Positions 43,703-54,787 of a DNA stretch of 64,000 nt are shown here, in pieces. Below the pieces are notes generated by a model. That model ran no database searches, was not told the DNA's origin, and was given only the letters and a program-made list of their open reading frames with translations. The translations under genes and the position numbers were made by a program. The stretch is from Adiantum capillus-veneris (Eukaryota; Streptophyta; Polypodiopsida; Polypodiales; Pteridaceae): assembly GCA_014529385.2 (NCBI GenBank), contig CM043959.1, positions 63,687,753 through 63,751,752 on the forward strand, read 5' to 3'. Position 1 is the first letter of the stretch, and each line of letters begins with the position of its first letter.

Positions 43703-44245
43703 TTAAGTCTCTTTTTTACATATAACCCGTTGTGGTGTAGCACCCTTTTGTTTAGGATGCTTCCACAAGTAACCATCCCTCAAAAAGTACCCATATGCTT
43801 TCCTGCGTATCCTCTTGAATTCTTGTTCAGACCAATCATCCTGTTTTGTTAGAGTACTCAAGTAGCTTCCAATAGAAAGCCAATCACCTTCATAAAGATC
43901 TTTCAAGAACAATTCAAGTGAATTATTCATGCAGACATTGTTACCTTTGACATGAGAGATAGTACCTACATCATCTCCCTCATCAATCATTTGTGACTCA
44001 TCTTCATACCTTGCCCTTGATAGCATATCTGCCACTGTATTGTCTTTACCTGCAATGTGCTTAAACTCAGGATTTAAGAACTTAATTTAGGGAATCCACC
44101 GCAACATAGCAATTTTTGGAGTTGAGCAGCTTGTAATCATCCCAAGAAGTGGTAGACAATCTGTTTCTACAACCACACAGGCATGAATTAGGTACTCTTT
44201 CCCACTTTTCAAGGCTGTAACCATACCCCATAACTCTCTCTTTAT
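43703..44245 (-). pseudogene. RNase H C-terminal part and tether
   Basis: Continues the RT/RNase H protein after a TAG at 44246-44248: IKRELWGMVTALKSGKEYLI, VVETDCLPLLGMITSCSTP (Asp of RNase H), a second stop near 44088, then FKHIAGKDNTVADMLSRARY (H-x-x-G-x-x-N-x-x-A-D). From 44035 it reads on to a zinc-free tether. With both stops read through, it would join integrase. Confidence 0.85.
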
Positions 44246-46010
44246 CTATGGATAGTTTCTTTGGCGATCACTAAGCACCTTTGCTCCAAATCTTACCACA
44301 TATCTGTGTCCTTCTTTGTCATCTTTCCCTATTGCCCATCCAATCCATGTAGGACTGGTGTCTACTGTCACAATTACTGGCCTTTGACACTCATAGTCTA
44401 CCTTTCTCAAAGTTGTTGCTGACTGGAGAAACTCATTTAGCTTTTTCATGGATTTTACATGTGCTTCTGTCCATTTAAACTTTTGATTCTTTCTAAGCAG
44501 CTGATAAAGAGGATCAGCTACATGTGCATAATGTGGAATCCAAATAACATAGAAGACACATGCTCTCAGAAACCTTCTAACCTCAATGATGCTAGTGCAC
44601 GTTTCTTTCATTCTTTGGATGGCATCTACCTTTGTTGGACAAGGTTTCCTACCATATGGCCCGCACATGTGTCCCACAATAAGCACTTCATTGACACCAA
44701 ACATAGACTTTTTCCCTGACAATGTAAGATTCACTTCTTCCAACCTAGACAAAATTTTATCACAATCATTTATGTGATTTACCACAAACCTGCGGCATCC
44801 CTTGAGATCCAAAGCTTCATCTTTGTCACTTTCTTCACATCCTTTGATAGGCAAATCATCAATGAAAGGCATTGTGATTTGAGGAATAAAGTCACGTAAG
44901 ACCTTATTCATCCCATTCATCATATGTGCAACCGAGTTGGTTGCTCCCTGTGGCAAGGTACACATCCTTACCAAACCCAAAGGTGTCCTCATGGTTGTCA
45001 AGTCTCTGCTTTCGATTGCAAGCTGAAATTGATCATACCCTGAGTAGAGATCCCCCATTGAGTAGATTGCCCTCCCTGCAAATGCCTCTGCAAACTCATC
45101 CACAATTGGACCTGTACCTACATTTCTAATTGTCACCTTGTTCACTGGTTTCATATCTTGGATGAAGCGTAGAGAACCATTCTTCTTTGGAACTGTGAAC
45201 CACCTGTTTGAGTATGGAGCACGAGAAGGCTGCAAGATTCCCATTTTGATTTTCTCATTCAGTAGCTCTACTAACTTTGGCAAATGAGCCTTTGGAACCG
45301 GAATAGGCTGCAGATTCCAAGGCACATGAGGTATTGTGAAAATTACCATAGGAGCTACAATAGAAGGATCAACACATCCTATCTCATGTGGCTCAAATGC
45401 AAAAGCCTTACCATGATTTGAAAGCATTTTCTGGAAGCACTTTGTCTCCTCCTGTGTTAGAAACTCCTTGCGACCAATCTGCAAGTCTTGGAAAGACTCC
45501 TTTGTGAAGGTATGCCCAATCTTTTTAGGATTCCTCAAACTTGGTTGTAAAAAAGCCTTCTCAATATTTTCCCTATTGTTGGGTGGTAAGGGTGATGCTA
45601 CTAGTTTCACCTTCTTTGCTACAATCTTGTATTTAGTTTCAACATGGACTTCTGGGCCAACTGTTTGGCTTTCTTTAAAGGCTTCTATTACTTGATACAT
45701 TTCCATAGAGCAAACTTCCACAACTTCATTTTCAAGATGCAAATTAGACCCCATTATAGCGTCAAGCTCACCCATAGTATCTACAAAAGAAACTTGTTCA
45801 CACAAACCCAAAACATTTTCACTAGGCTCTAGCAACGCACTCTTTTTCATGCCTATTTGTACATTATGCACATATTGCCTTTCACATCTCTTCCAATCTT
45901 CAAGTTTTGTAAAACATACTGATCCATTCTTTGTTACCAAGGAGCTCGTTGAAAACGCTTCACCTATTTTTGGATCAGGCGAGACCCTTTTTCTTTCTGT
46001 ACCACTGCAA
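44246..46010 (-). pseudogene. Reverse transcriptase/RNase H of the 10-kb gypsy element
   Basis: 564 codons from the first ATG; the frame is open up to about 46010, overlapping the end of gag-protease. RT motifs: RWFTVPKKNGSLRFIQDMKP, IVDEFAEAFAGRAIYSMGDL, YSGYDQFQLAIESRDLTTMR, TPLGLVRMCTLPQGATNSVA and the catalytic ITMPFIDDLPIKGC. The SRDLTT-x-x-TPLG...LPQGATNSV...PFIDDxPIKG set is, from memory of the families, the pattern of fungal gypsy RTs, not of Athila, Tat or plant chromoviruses. Connection VRRFLRACVFYVIWIPHYAH and RNase H start VIVTVDTSPTWIGWAIG follow. The frame is -1 relative to gag. Confidence 0.9.
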
Positions 46011-46017
46011 TCCCGCT

Positions 46018-48393
46018 TTACAATGGTACTTGGCCAAAACCCATCATTTCTCTATGATCATGAAACTCTTTGCTCACCTTTGGTAGAGGATATTCTCTGA
46101 GGTTGTCACGATTTCTTTCATGGTTCACACAAACTGTGAGAAATTGGACAGCTCGTTTACCATCTTTGCTATGTATCCTAGCATATGCTGAACCATCATC
46201 CATTACATTTGTTTCCATTCGAACTCCCACAATGTAGGGCTGTCCAAGGATGAGATGATATGAAGATGTATCCTGTACAAAGAAGTTTTGGTCAATCTTT
46301 ACATCACCTATTGTTACCTTCACACCTGGACATGCTGCATACAATTCACCGGATGAATTGTTTGCCACTTTTACCATCCAGCCATGATCTGTGTCCATCG
46401 GCCATTTGCACTTGTTGTAGAGACTCTTTGACATTATGTTTATTTCTGAACCATGGTCAATCAAGGCAACAAATGGCTCTTCAAGATCACCTACCTTGAC
46501 CAAAGTTTCTGTGGTAGCCCTTGCCCAATGACTTCGTGAATAGTAACTCCTAGGAATATCTTCAACTTCTTCATCATCATTTGAGAAATACACTTTCTTC
46601 ACTCTCCCACTAGATTGGTAGCATCCTACCACAGCTCCATCATTCTCCTTATTTTGCAGTTGCATCCCTTGTGTCTTTGAGGTTTCCCCTTCAACCTGTG
46701 GACGAGAAACTTCAGCAAGGGTTTGCCTCTTCCTCTTGATGATGTCAATGATCTCCTCATGGAATTCACGCTTTGCAATGCCAAGAACTTCTCCCAGAGT
46801 AAACTCAATCTTGCTATTCAAGATCCTTTCCTCCAAGACTTTCTTTAAATTTGTAGCAACCTCAATATCAGATTGTAGTTTATAAGTTGGGCCTTTTGTC
46901 TTACCTTTCGTTGGCTCTTTCTTCTTTCCTGTTGTAGACTCCTCCATGAGTACTTCAGGTGGAGATGCTCCTTGTGTTGAGGGTGTTTGAGAAGGCATTG
47001 AGTCGCTTCTTCCCCCACTTCTAGAACCTCTTTTTGATGGTCCTTCATCAACATTCTCACGTCTGCGCTTCTCTTCTACAATTTCCTCATTTTGTTGGCA
47101 TTTTGTAATGTAGGCATGCACTGACAATGAGTCCACTGGATCATTCCATCCTGTTTCTAGACGTATGCAATCACCTGCTTCATGTAGAATCTCTTTTGTA
47201 AGATTTCCCTTTTTAGCTAATTGAATGACATTTGGCCAAATTTGACCATGATGGTCACTCACCTCTTCATCACAAAAATGTTCAATTTTTACTCCAAAAG
47301 TAGCTGCCTCAACTAAAGAGGTGGCATGCTTAGTTGCCATATCTTCAACTAAGGTTTGCATTCCCCCCTTCCCAAAGTTAGTTCTCAAGGGTAGACCTGT
47401 CTCTCTTAAGTGGATTTTACCATCCTTAAAAAAGACAACATCTTTTGACAAAGCATCACTAAAATCATCACAATCCCTTCTTACATGGTCTGTACTATCA
47501 CACCAAATACATCTATTAACAAACCCTTCTTTGGGCTGTTGTCTTTGCCTAGGAAGTGGCCCTGATGGTTGGCCTTTTTCTTCAAGCTTTGCAAACTTCA
47601 CCTTCAAGTCACGCATTCCCTTCACAAGCTCATCTACCATGGACTCATCAAACTTAGGAGCGATAAAAGTAGGCTTTACCATTTTGTCAGAAGTTGAGGT
47701 GGAAGGACTTGTAGTGTTGACTACCATCTTGTCCCTTCTTCTTTGTCGTTTGGCAAGCAGTGAGACAGCATCTTCAACCTCATTCCAGTCGGTCTTTAGT
47801 CCTTGCTCAGCATCTTTATCTTCAAGAAGAAGCTCCAAATTTTCTTGAAACTCTTTACCTGCAGCTTGTAAGAAAAGATCTGTCTTCTCGGCATCTAGTG
47901 TGGCCCTTTCTGTCCTGGTGAGTTGTGCATAGCGCCGCTCAAATTCCCTAAGTAGCTCTGTTATTGATAGTCCTCGCTTTGGCTTGACTACCCATTCTAA
48001 GAATGTCCTTTTGGTCACTCTCTCAGAGTCCTCCATAAAATATTCCTCCTTTAAAGCTACTTTGAGTTCTTCCCAATTTTTCCCATGCCCATCTTTAATT
48101 ACCCTAACATGCTCTCTAATTTCTGGAGCAACAACTAGCTCAAAGCTTTGAATCATCTCACCTTCTGACACGCGATGCAGCTTCATCTCCTTCACATACT
48201 CGCGTAAGTACTTGGTTACATCTTTGCCATTGAACTGATCCATTCTATTGATGACTGCTTGTATGGCCTTCGTTGCTGAAATCTCCCTTCTTTCAGTGGC
48301 ATGTTGTTGTTGCATGAACATTGCAAATGCTTGTAACATTTGCATTGTTGCTGGGTCAAAATGAATACCCTGTTGCTCAACATGATCACCCAT
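46018..48393 (-). CDS. Gag-protease polyprotein of the 10-kb gypsy element
   Basis: 791 codons from ATG at 48393 (MGDHVEQQGIHFDPATMQML) to TAA at 46018-46020, with no internal stop. The open frame extends back into the LTR, but this ATG sits in the same GGGTAACCATGG context as the Tat-like gag. A gag helical domain covers roughly residues 60-240 (for example HGKNWEELKVALKEEYFMED and RTFLEWVVKPKRGLSITELL), a CCHC zinc knuckle CIWCDSTDHVRRDC lies near 47480-47520, a charged middle with RKKEPTKGKTKGP-like text, and a protease with PFVALIDHGSEINIMSKSLY and HLILGQPYIVGV near the end. The active site is D-H-G where most have D-S/T-G. Role: capsid assembly, RNA binding and polyprotein processing. 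Confidence 0.9.
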   Translation of the reverse strand: MGDHVEQQGIHFDPATMQMLQAFAMFMQQQHATERREISATKAIQAVINRMDQFNGKDVTKYLREYVKEMKLHRVSEGEMIQSFELVVAPEIREHVRVIKDGHGKNWEELKVALKEEYFMEDSERVTKRTFLEWVVKPKRGLSITELLREFERRYAQLTRTERATLDAEKTDLFLQAAGKEFQENLELLLEDKDAEQGLKTDWNEVEDAVSLLAKRQRRRDKMVVNTTSPSTSTSDKMVKPTFIAPKFDESMVDELVKGMRDLKVKFAKLEEKGQPSGPLPRQRQQPKEGFVNRCIWCDSTDHVRRDCDDFSDALSKDVVFFKDGKIHLRETGLPLRTNFGKGGMQTLVEDMATKHATSLVEAATFGVKIEHFCDEEVSDHHGQIWPNVIQLAKKGNLTKEILHEAGDCIRLETGWNDPVDSLSVHAYITKCQQNEEIVEEKRRRENVDEGPSKRGSRSGGRSDSMPSQTPSTQGASPPEVLMEESTTGKKKEPTKGKTKGPTYKLQSDIEVATNLKKVLEERILNSKIEFTLGEVLGIAKREFHEEIIDIIKRKRQTLAEVSRPQVEGETSKTQGMQLQNKENDGAVVGCYQSSGRVKKVYFSNDDEEVEDIPRSYYSRSHWARATTETLVKVGDLEEPFVALIDHGSEINIMSKSLYNKCKWPMDTDHGWMVKVANNSSGELYAACPGVKVTIGDVKIDQNFFVQDTSSYHLILGQPYIVGVRMETNVMDDGSAYARIHSKDGKRAVQFLTVCVNHERNRDNLREYPLPKVSKEFHDHREMMGFGQVPL

Positions 48394-48420
48394 GGTTACC
48401 CACAAAATCTCACCCTGGCA

Positions 48421-48446
48421 GTTTTGCATCGGGTTCACCAAAAATA
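48421..48446 (-). promoter_or_regulatory. Primer-binding site candidate of the 10-kb element
   Basis: Minus strand after the LTR end CGACA reads TATTTTTGGTGAACCCGATG. TTGGTGAACCCGATGC looks like the complement of a tRNA 3' end with a TGG start, but I cannot assign the tRNA. Confidence 0.5.
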
Positions 48447-50482
48447 TGTCGAGAAATTTACGGTCTTGCCACGAAAGCATCGGGCTTATGGCTGTGAGAG
48501 TTTGTGAGAGAACTCAACAAAAACTATATGAAGGAGTTAAACCATATATGCCATGAAGACTAGGGTTTGTAAAGAAGTGCAATCAAAGAAGACTCACTCT
48601 TTCTCTCTTGCACTCACACACGCAAAGAAAGAACACAAAAGAAAATGTCAAAACAATACGAAAATGAAAACATCAAGGCTATGGTCATATCGTATCATGG
48701 GTAATATGAAAGGGTTAATAGATGAGTTAATGGAATTCAATCTTGACTGACCAAATAGGCTACGAATTGTTCTTTGGAATTGTAGTTTTGTGCTTACCAT
48801 AATATATATTTTTTGTCTAGTGATTGGGATTAATTGCGTGTACAAATCCTCTTGGTTCATAGCAAGATAACTACGCTTACGTCAAAAGAAACGTTATAGT
48901 CTATGAGAGGTAGTATGATGGGATCCGGTGATAGAAGTATTTCATTGTGCCTTTCTGGGCCAAAGAGAAACACTATACGTTGTTGAAAGTGTATTTTTCG
49001 ACTAATCTATACATTAATTCTAATAGATCGTACCGAGTGAAAGCGATAGAAATGATCATCATGTGGGTTATTCATCTAGGATAGTATGAGAGAAATGTAG
49101 ATATGAGAGAAGTGAAGAGATGATAAGTTTCCCTCCCAAGCCCTATTCTTGCCCGTAGGCAATAGGGATACTGCGGAGAGAGATGTACCTGTAGAAAAGA
49201 GAACCTAGAATTTGCAGAGAGGATGAATTACTAAGAATGAGAGAGATAGGTTTGGTTAAGGAGATGAGATTAGATACATATATATATATTTATATATATA
49301 TATATATATATATGTCAGATTAGAGATGAAAAATAAAACAACAAGAAATCAAGAAAACATCAATGTAGAACACATCTTACTTGACAAACCCTTCGGCACC
49401 ATTATTGATGGAGAGAGAAGAAGAGGGGAGCACTCCTCTTTGATTGATACGCCAAGTACAACACCTTCTTTGATTAGAGTTGATCTTCCAAGGATAGCGT
49501 ACAAGAATGGCTAGTCTCCCTCTAGGAGAAAGTGTAGGCTTGGGCTTATGTTAATGGGGCTAAGTACAATTAGGCATTACTACTCACTCCCTCAAGAATT
49601 CCTCTCATCAATGGCTTGAATGCTAGCTTGAGGTTTTTTTCAAGGAAGAAGAGGTCCCCTTTTATAGGTGAAGGGAATCCTCAAGGGTTTACACAAGAAG
49701 AGAGGAGCCAGTGTGAATAGGAATTGGAAAAGTTGAAAATGAGCTGTCCCTGCATGATGTGGGCAGACTAGGGTCCTGTATTTTGATCATATCTCCTCAA
49801 CCATGACTCCAAATAAAAAAGTAGAAATATGGGCAGAAACTTCAGCTCATTAGCTACGGTTTTCATTTTAAAATCATTTTCCAATTCGGATTGGAACCTT
49901 GTGTAAAAAATTCATCAAAATAGGGTCCATTTCTAGCAGCAAAAGTCTTCCCGTGGTCCCCTTACCCTAGACTTTCATTTAATTCCAAAGGACACCTCAT
50001 GCCATATGAAAGCATGACATTGCTTCTTGACAAAGTTTTGTAATCATGCTTGCAATAATACATTAAAATAAGTGTATCTTTGAAATCATGCCACCTAGTG
50101 TCCCACTAGGATTTGATTCCCTCCTAGTAGCTATTTAAAAAGAAATATAAGAAAAGTACATAGAATATATATATATTGGAGTTTATCCTAGATATAGGAT
50201 CTAGCTAGGGTGTGAGATGATAATGAAATAGTAGAAATAAAGAATCAATGCTTTTTGCCCCAAGTTAAAGAGGCGGAGCTATTGATGCTTTTCCCATAGT
50301 ATTTTCTGATGGTAAAGTAAGGATAGGTTACCCTTGAGAAAAATAATAGGATGAGATAGAAGATTTATTATTATACTTAAATATGCATATGTACATTATA
50401 GAAAAGATAATTAGGTATCTAAACAGTTACAAGATAGATCTCGTAGCATGCGTTCCCACTATGTACGTGTCACAGCACGACA
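48447..50482 (-). repeat. 5' LTR, 2036 bp
   Basis: TGTCGAGAAATTTACGG...CACGACA, partner of 40410-42444, with a (TA)n tract at 49277-49313. Confidence 0.92.
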
Positions 50483-50486
50483 TCCC

Positions 50487-51523
50487 TGTCAAGAAGTTGC
50501 GGTGCGACTAGAAAAGCGTCGGGCCTCTAACTGTGAGGATTTGTAGCAAATTCAAGCAAGGTGTAGATGATTTGAAGACAAAAAACACTCAAGTAGAAAA
50601 AAATTCCATCCATGAAAGCTCCACTTTTAATAAGAACCAATGCTTACTCAAAACTCTTGTGTGTGTGAAGATTAGGTGTAGCCTCGCTCCTAATTGCATA
50701 GATGTAATGCTCATTCAACTTGTTAAAAACCCTAAATTGACGCTTTGATTCTTCATTGTGACCACTTCATAGAAGCTTCAGTGCTTCACTAGAGAAGCCC
50801 AAGTAGTTATTTAAAGAGGGGAAACCCTAATTGGAGGCCTCACAGCCTCAACAATGTAGTGGAAGCAGCACGAGACTGCACTAGCACCTTCTATTGGAAT
50901 GGTTGTATCTCCTTGCTTATATGCCTAAATGAGCTCATTCTTGGCTCTAAAAATTTCCCCTCAGCTTGAGAAATGATGGAATTGTCGTTGATGTAGCATT
51001 TTGAACCATTTTTGCTATTTTTGGGCTATTTTTACAATCTTAGTCATTTTTTGCCCAAAAATGCCCCTTTTTGTCTATAAAATGCCCAAACAAGCTGGAA
51101 AAAATCCCTAAATTTGTGGAGAAATCCCATTGGACTCAAATTCCATGCTGAAACTCATTTTCTCGCTTGGTAAGCACTTTGGTTACGTTTTTTATGCACG
51201 TGCATGAAACTTGCTATTTTTGGCTAAGATTGTCCGCATTGAACTTTCTAGGCAAAACGAGCGTGCCACTTTGAAACACTTGACATTTGTACGTCCCTAA
51301 AGAAAATTAGGCATGCTTTAATTTGGTAAAACATGCAACGGTGCCATATCCACGACCTCTCGTACCAACAAGGTATGTACACGCCTGCAACCATGGCATC
51401 CGTTTTCGCATATACTATACTATCACACTATCTACATTGTAGCATTTGGTCCCACACATCAAAAACTTTAAGACTGAGGTAGATATTTTTATTTTCACAT
51501 TATGCACATGCCAGGGAACGACA
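50487..51523 (-). repeat. 3' LTR, 1037 bp, of the truncated relative
   Basis: Ends GGAACGACA, followed by TACACCCCCTCTAAACATG, the same purine-tract region as at 42445-42465 (TCCACCCCCTCTAAACC). Only its first ~80 bp and last bases resemble the 2-kb LTRs; the middle differs and is half as long. Confidence 0.8.
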
Positions 51524-51585
51524 TACACCCCCTCTAAACATGTACATCCTTCAGCATGTGCCACACATACCTTTTTGCAGCAGAT

Positions 51586-52757
51586 TCAATCTTCATTTAT
51601 GTCCAGATACATGTTGATTTCATCATCGCTTGCAACAAAATCTAATGCATCACCCTCTTGTTCTTCATGCACATCCATAACATTTTCATCAGAGCTTTCA
51701 TCTTGATTTTTTTGTGAATCAAAGGGATCTATATCACCTCTTCTTTTGAATAACTTGATTCTTTTTCTTGCGGTCGGAATCTTCATTTCTGTCCCGTCCA
51801 ACTCATGCAAGGCAAAAGTTGCATTTCCATGTACATGTTGAGCCACATAAGTTCCAAACCATCTCTTTGAAAGATTTTCATATTGTTGAATGTTGGTTGT
51901 CAAGACTGCTGTCACACACCAACACCCAATCACCTTCCTCAATAGCTTTAGGTCTAAGCCTATGCCTCTTATCAAATCTATCTTTATTCTTTAACCTTGC
52001 ATCTTTCAATCATGCTATTGCAATCTCAATATCTTGGGGCTTTCTTTCTAACTGCTGTATGCGCAAAGCAAGAAGGTCTTCCCTACTTATTCCATCTTCC
52101 CAAGGTAATACATTCCGTGTGCGAATTACATCCTCAATTGGCATTATAGGTTTCTGACCATACATCAACTCAAAAGGCATATAACCAGTAAATGAGCTAT
52201 GAGTTGTATGATCAGCCCATAAAGCATAAGGCAATAACCTAGGCCACTCTCCCATTTTACCTTTTGGAGGCCTTAGCCAAAACTTTAATGATAGGAGTAT
52301 GATCACGCTCTGATTTACCATGTCCCTCAGGATTATATGCGGTAGTGAGAGCAAGTTTAATGCCCAACCTAGAGAAAATCTCCCTTGCTTTGTCAGCATC
52401 TAGCTCACCTCTGTCCGCTACTTTTTTCCCAACACATCCATAATGGGTAATTACATCATCCAAGAGGAACTTACATTCCCCTTCTGTGTTTTTTGCTCTT
52501 AGAGCACCACCTTCAACTTGGTTGGTTAAGTATTCTCGTGCAAGAACTATGTATCTCATTTGCCATAAGCCCAATGGCATTGTAACGAGACCTACTACCC
52601 ACTTATAATTCATGGACAATGGGTAAGTAGGGTGCAACCCATCACGATGACAAACATTTGAATACATTTGACAGGTTTCACGAGACTCCACAAAGTGAGA
52701 TACATCTTTATACATACCTTTTCACCAACACCTCTCTTTCATTTTAGTAAAGGTGGC
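51586..52757 (-). pseudogene. Integrase relic of the truncated relative
   Basis: Three overlapping frames follow the same motif order as 42503-43693: VSHFVESRETCQMYSNVCHR, YKWVVGLVTMPLGLWQMRYI (the first Asp is Gly here: VVGL against VVDL), ADRGELDADKAREIFSRLGI, YNPEGHGKSERDHTPIIKVL, and LSKRWFGTYVAQHVHGNATF. Frameshifts near 51975 and 52260. Loss of the first catalytic Asp and one Cys of the zinc module (SRETCQ) shows it is dead. Confidence 0.87.
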
Positions 52758-52877
52758 CCATACACCTCCATGTTAAGCATAAAGACTCTCATGTAACTTT
52801 TTCATAAGCTCATTTTGAGAATCCTTATCATTCACGACTCTCAACGACATTCCATTCCGTTGTTTTGGACGCTTCCA

Positions 52878-53385
52878 TCAGTACCTATCTTTCAAAAAGT
52901 ATCCATAGGCCTTTCTCTGTATTCTTTTAAACTCTTGGTCGGTACACCCTTCTTGCCTTGTCAAAGTGATTAGATAGCACCCAATGAGCAACCAGTCACC
53001 TTGATATAGATCCTCTGTAAATGACTCAAGTGCATTTGACAGACAAACATGATCACCCTTGGCATGAGAGATACTATAGAATTGTGTGCCTACATCATCA
53101 CCCTCAACAACCATGTCTTCTTCATTTTCATACCTTGCTTTTGAAAGCATATCCGCAACTGGATTATCTCTCCCGGCAATATGCTTAATTCTGGATTTAA
53201 GGACTTTATGTAGGCAATCCATCTCAACATAGCAATGTGAGGAGTTGAGCAGCTTGTGATCATTCCAAGAAGGGGTAGATAATCAGTCTCCACGATTACA
53301 ATTGCTCCTATCAAATACTCTTTGTCACATTTCAGTGATGTGACTACTCCCCATAACTCTCTTTTTACCTGTTCTCATACATTTT
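52878..53385 (-). pseudogene. RNase H C-terminal relic of the truncated relative
   Basis: Reads VIVETDYLPLLGMITSCSTP, HIAMLRWIAYI and SRIKHIAGRDNPVADMLSKA, matching 43990-44200 of the full element. At about 53385 the homology stops within the block corresponding to NYP-IKRELW. Confidence 0.85.
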
Positions 53386-54330
53386 GGAGAGGTAAATGAG
53401 TGTGTGCTTCCACAATCACTTAAGAATTCAACTTGTTCACCTTGGCAAGCCCTTGGCTCTTAGAATAGTAATGTTGTCTTGTCGTGGGATTGTTGATTAT
53501 GGAATGCATAGTGTTTCTCTCATTATCTTGGTCTCCTACTATTAGGTCTTCCATAGTAGCAACATGATCTCTAGCTACAGCTCCTCTTCCATGGCCTCTT
53601 CTTACATTCCTCCCTCCACAATGGACCAGTTTACCTCTACCATTATGTATTATTGGAAGTAAATGTTTGGATGTTCCTACATTTTCTTTATGACAATGGT
53701 TCCTAAAGTGACCTAGCTTGTTACACTCATAACAAAAACATTTGGATGCTAGGATTGAGTTTTTGTAGTTCCTACTACTATAGGGAAAAGTTGATAAGCT
53801 TGATTAACATGTCTAGGGTACCAATTTTTGGGTTTTCCTCTAGTTTCTAAGTTTAATCTCCCTTGATTCATGATCACTTCCTTAGCCAGAGGTGTTGCTC
53901 TTAAGATAGCATCCTAGAGTGATATGGGTCTCATTGCTTTGAGAGAGGTATCCAAAGGCTGAGTTAGTCCAAGACAAAATCTATCTACTTGATTTTTAAT
54001 GGACATCTTGGGTGCATATTTGTGTAATGTTACAAATTTAGAGTAATTCTTCTCCACAAAAAAGTATAGTTGTTTTGGAGAAAAGAGCTCATTCATCTTA
54101 ATTGACCGATTAGATAGTGGAAGGTATCGCTCCATGCAATTAGTCCTTTTTAATAACCTCCCAAGATTGGAAAGGTCATGGGATTCCCAAGTCCTTGCAA
54201 TGCTACATCCACCATATCTTTGCATCACTAGTGAGGCAAGAAAAATACAAGCATAATTTGATTTTTAGGTTAGGTTCTAGCACCTCCAAAGCAGACTTCC
54301 ATAGCCTTGATCCAAGCTTTTGCATCATTA
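53386..54330 (-). pseudogene. Gag-protease relic of another gypsy element
   Basis: At the left edge SDCGSTHSF (53392-53420) is a chromovirus-type protease active site with D-C-G for D-S-G. To the right comes a zinc knuckle CYECNKLGHFRNHC (53692-53733), then gag text: KNYSKFVTLHKYAPKMSIKN, QVDRFCLGLTQPLDTSLKAM and, in a shifted frame, TNDAKAWIKAMEVCF near 54290-54325. The order is gag, knuckle, protease on the minus strand. It is directly joined to the neighbouring RNase H at 53385 and interrupted by the MITE at 54331. Confidence 0.8.
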
Positions 54331-54785
54331 GTAAGAGGATGGGGTGTAGGAGGGCCTCTTTATTTTCCATGAGATTATGGAGGAGATTAACATCTTGACG
54401 AATAGGTGTACGCCATGTGTGCAAGAATGGTGGGTGTGTAAGAGATGGGCAAGAGTGATCAAAGGATGCACATTTTCCCCGAAAAAGGAGGTGAATAATT
54501 TTATGATTTTCAGCCTTCCATAACTCCCACATATGATATCCGATTTGAGCAGAGATCATAGAGCTTCAATCTACGCGTTGAGCTCTTTCCATAGATATGC
54601 TACATGATATGGTTTTACCTGCTAGATTTTACATTCCATTTCGGGGGAAAACTTTGGATTCAAATAAGCTAGCCGTTTTTCTTGTTTGAAATCAAAATCT
54701 ATCCTTTCATTACTTTCTTAATATTAAAGGTTTGACTTCCTTAAACTGCCAAATAAAGAGGCCCTCCTAGACCCCATTCTCTTGC
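54331..54785. mobile_element. MITE, 455 bp, copy 2
   Basis: Same family and orientation as 23730-24169: ends TAAGAGGATGGGGTGTAGGA and the inverse TCCTAGACCCCATTCTCTT. It interrupts the gag relic after the codons for NDAKAW. Flanks are CATTA and TAATG as at copy 1. Confidence 0.88.
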
Positions 54786-54787
54786 TA

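Larger units (their letters stand above)
40410..50482 (-). mobile_element. Ty3/gypsy element, 10.1 kb, atypical pol lineage
   Basis: LTRs of 2035 and 2036 bp (40410-42444 and 48447-50482) start TGTCGAGAAA and end CACGACA. Interior on the minus strand: gag-protease in one 791-codon frame, RT/RNase H, integrase. The pol motifs (see entries) differ clearly from the chromodomain and Tat-like elements here and recall gypsy elements of basidiomycete fungi. I see no target duplication: the left flank is CACGT, the right flank TCCCT, and four bases later a related LTR begins, so recombination at the right end is likely. Few stops interrupt it, and the LTRs are nearly identical, so it is young. Confidence 0.9.
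50487..53385 (-). mobile_element. Truncated relative of the 10-kb gypsy element
   Basis: A 3' LTR (50487-51523) followed by integrase and RNase H sequences clearly homologous to 42445-44250 but more decayed. It ends at about 53385, where another gypsy's protease begins; RT, gag and the 5' LTR are absent. The LTR start TGTCAAGAAGTTGCGG is related to TGTCGAGAAATTTACGG of its neighbour. Confidence 0.85.
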
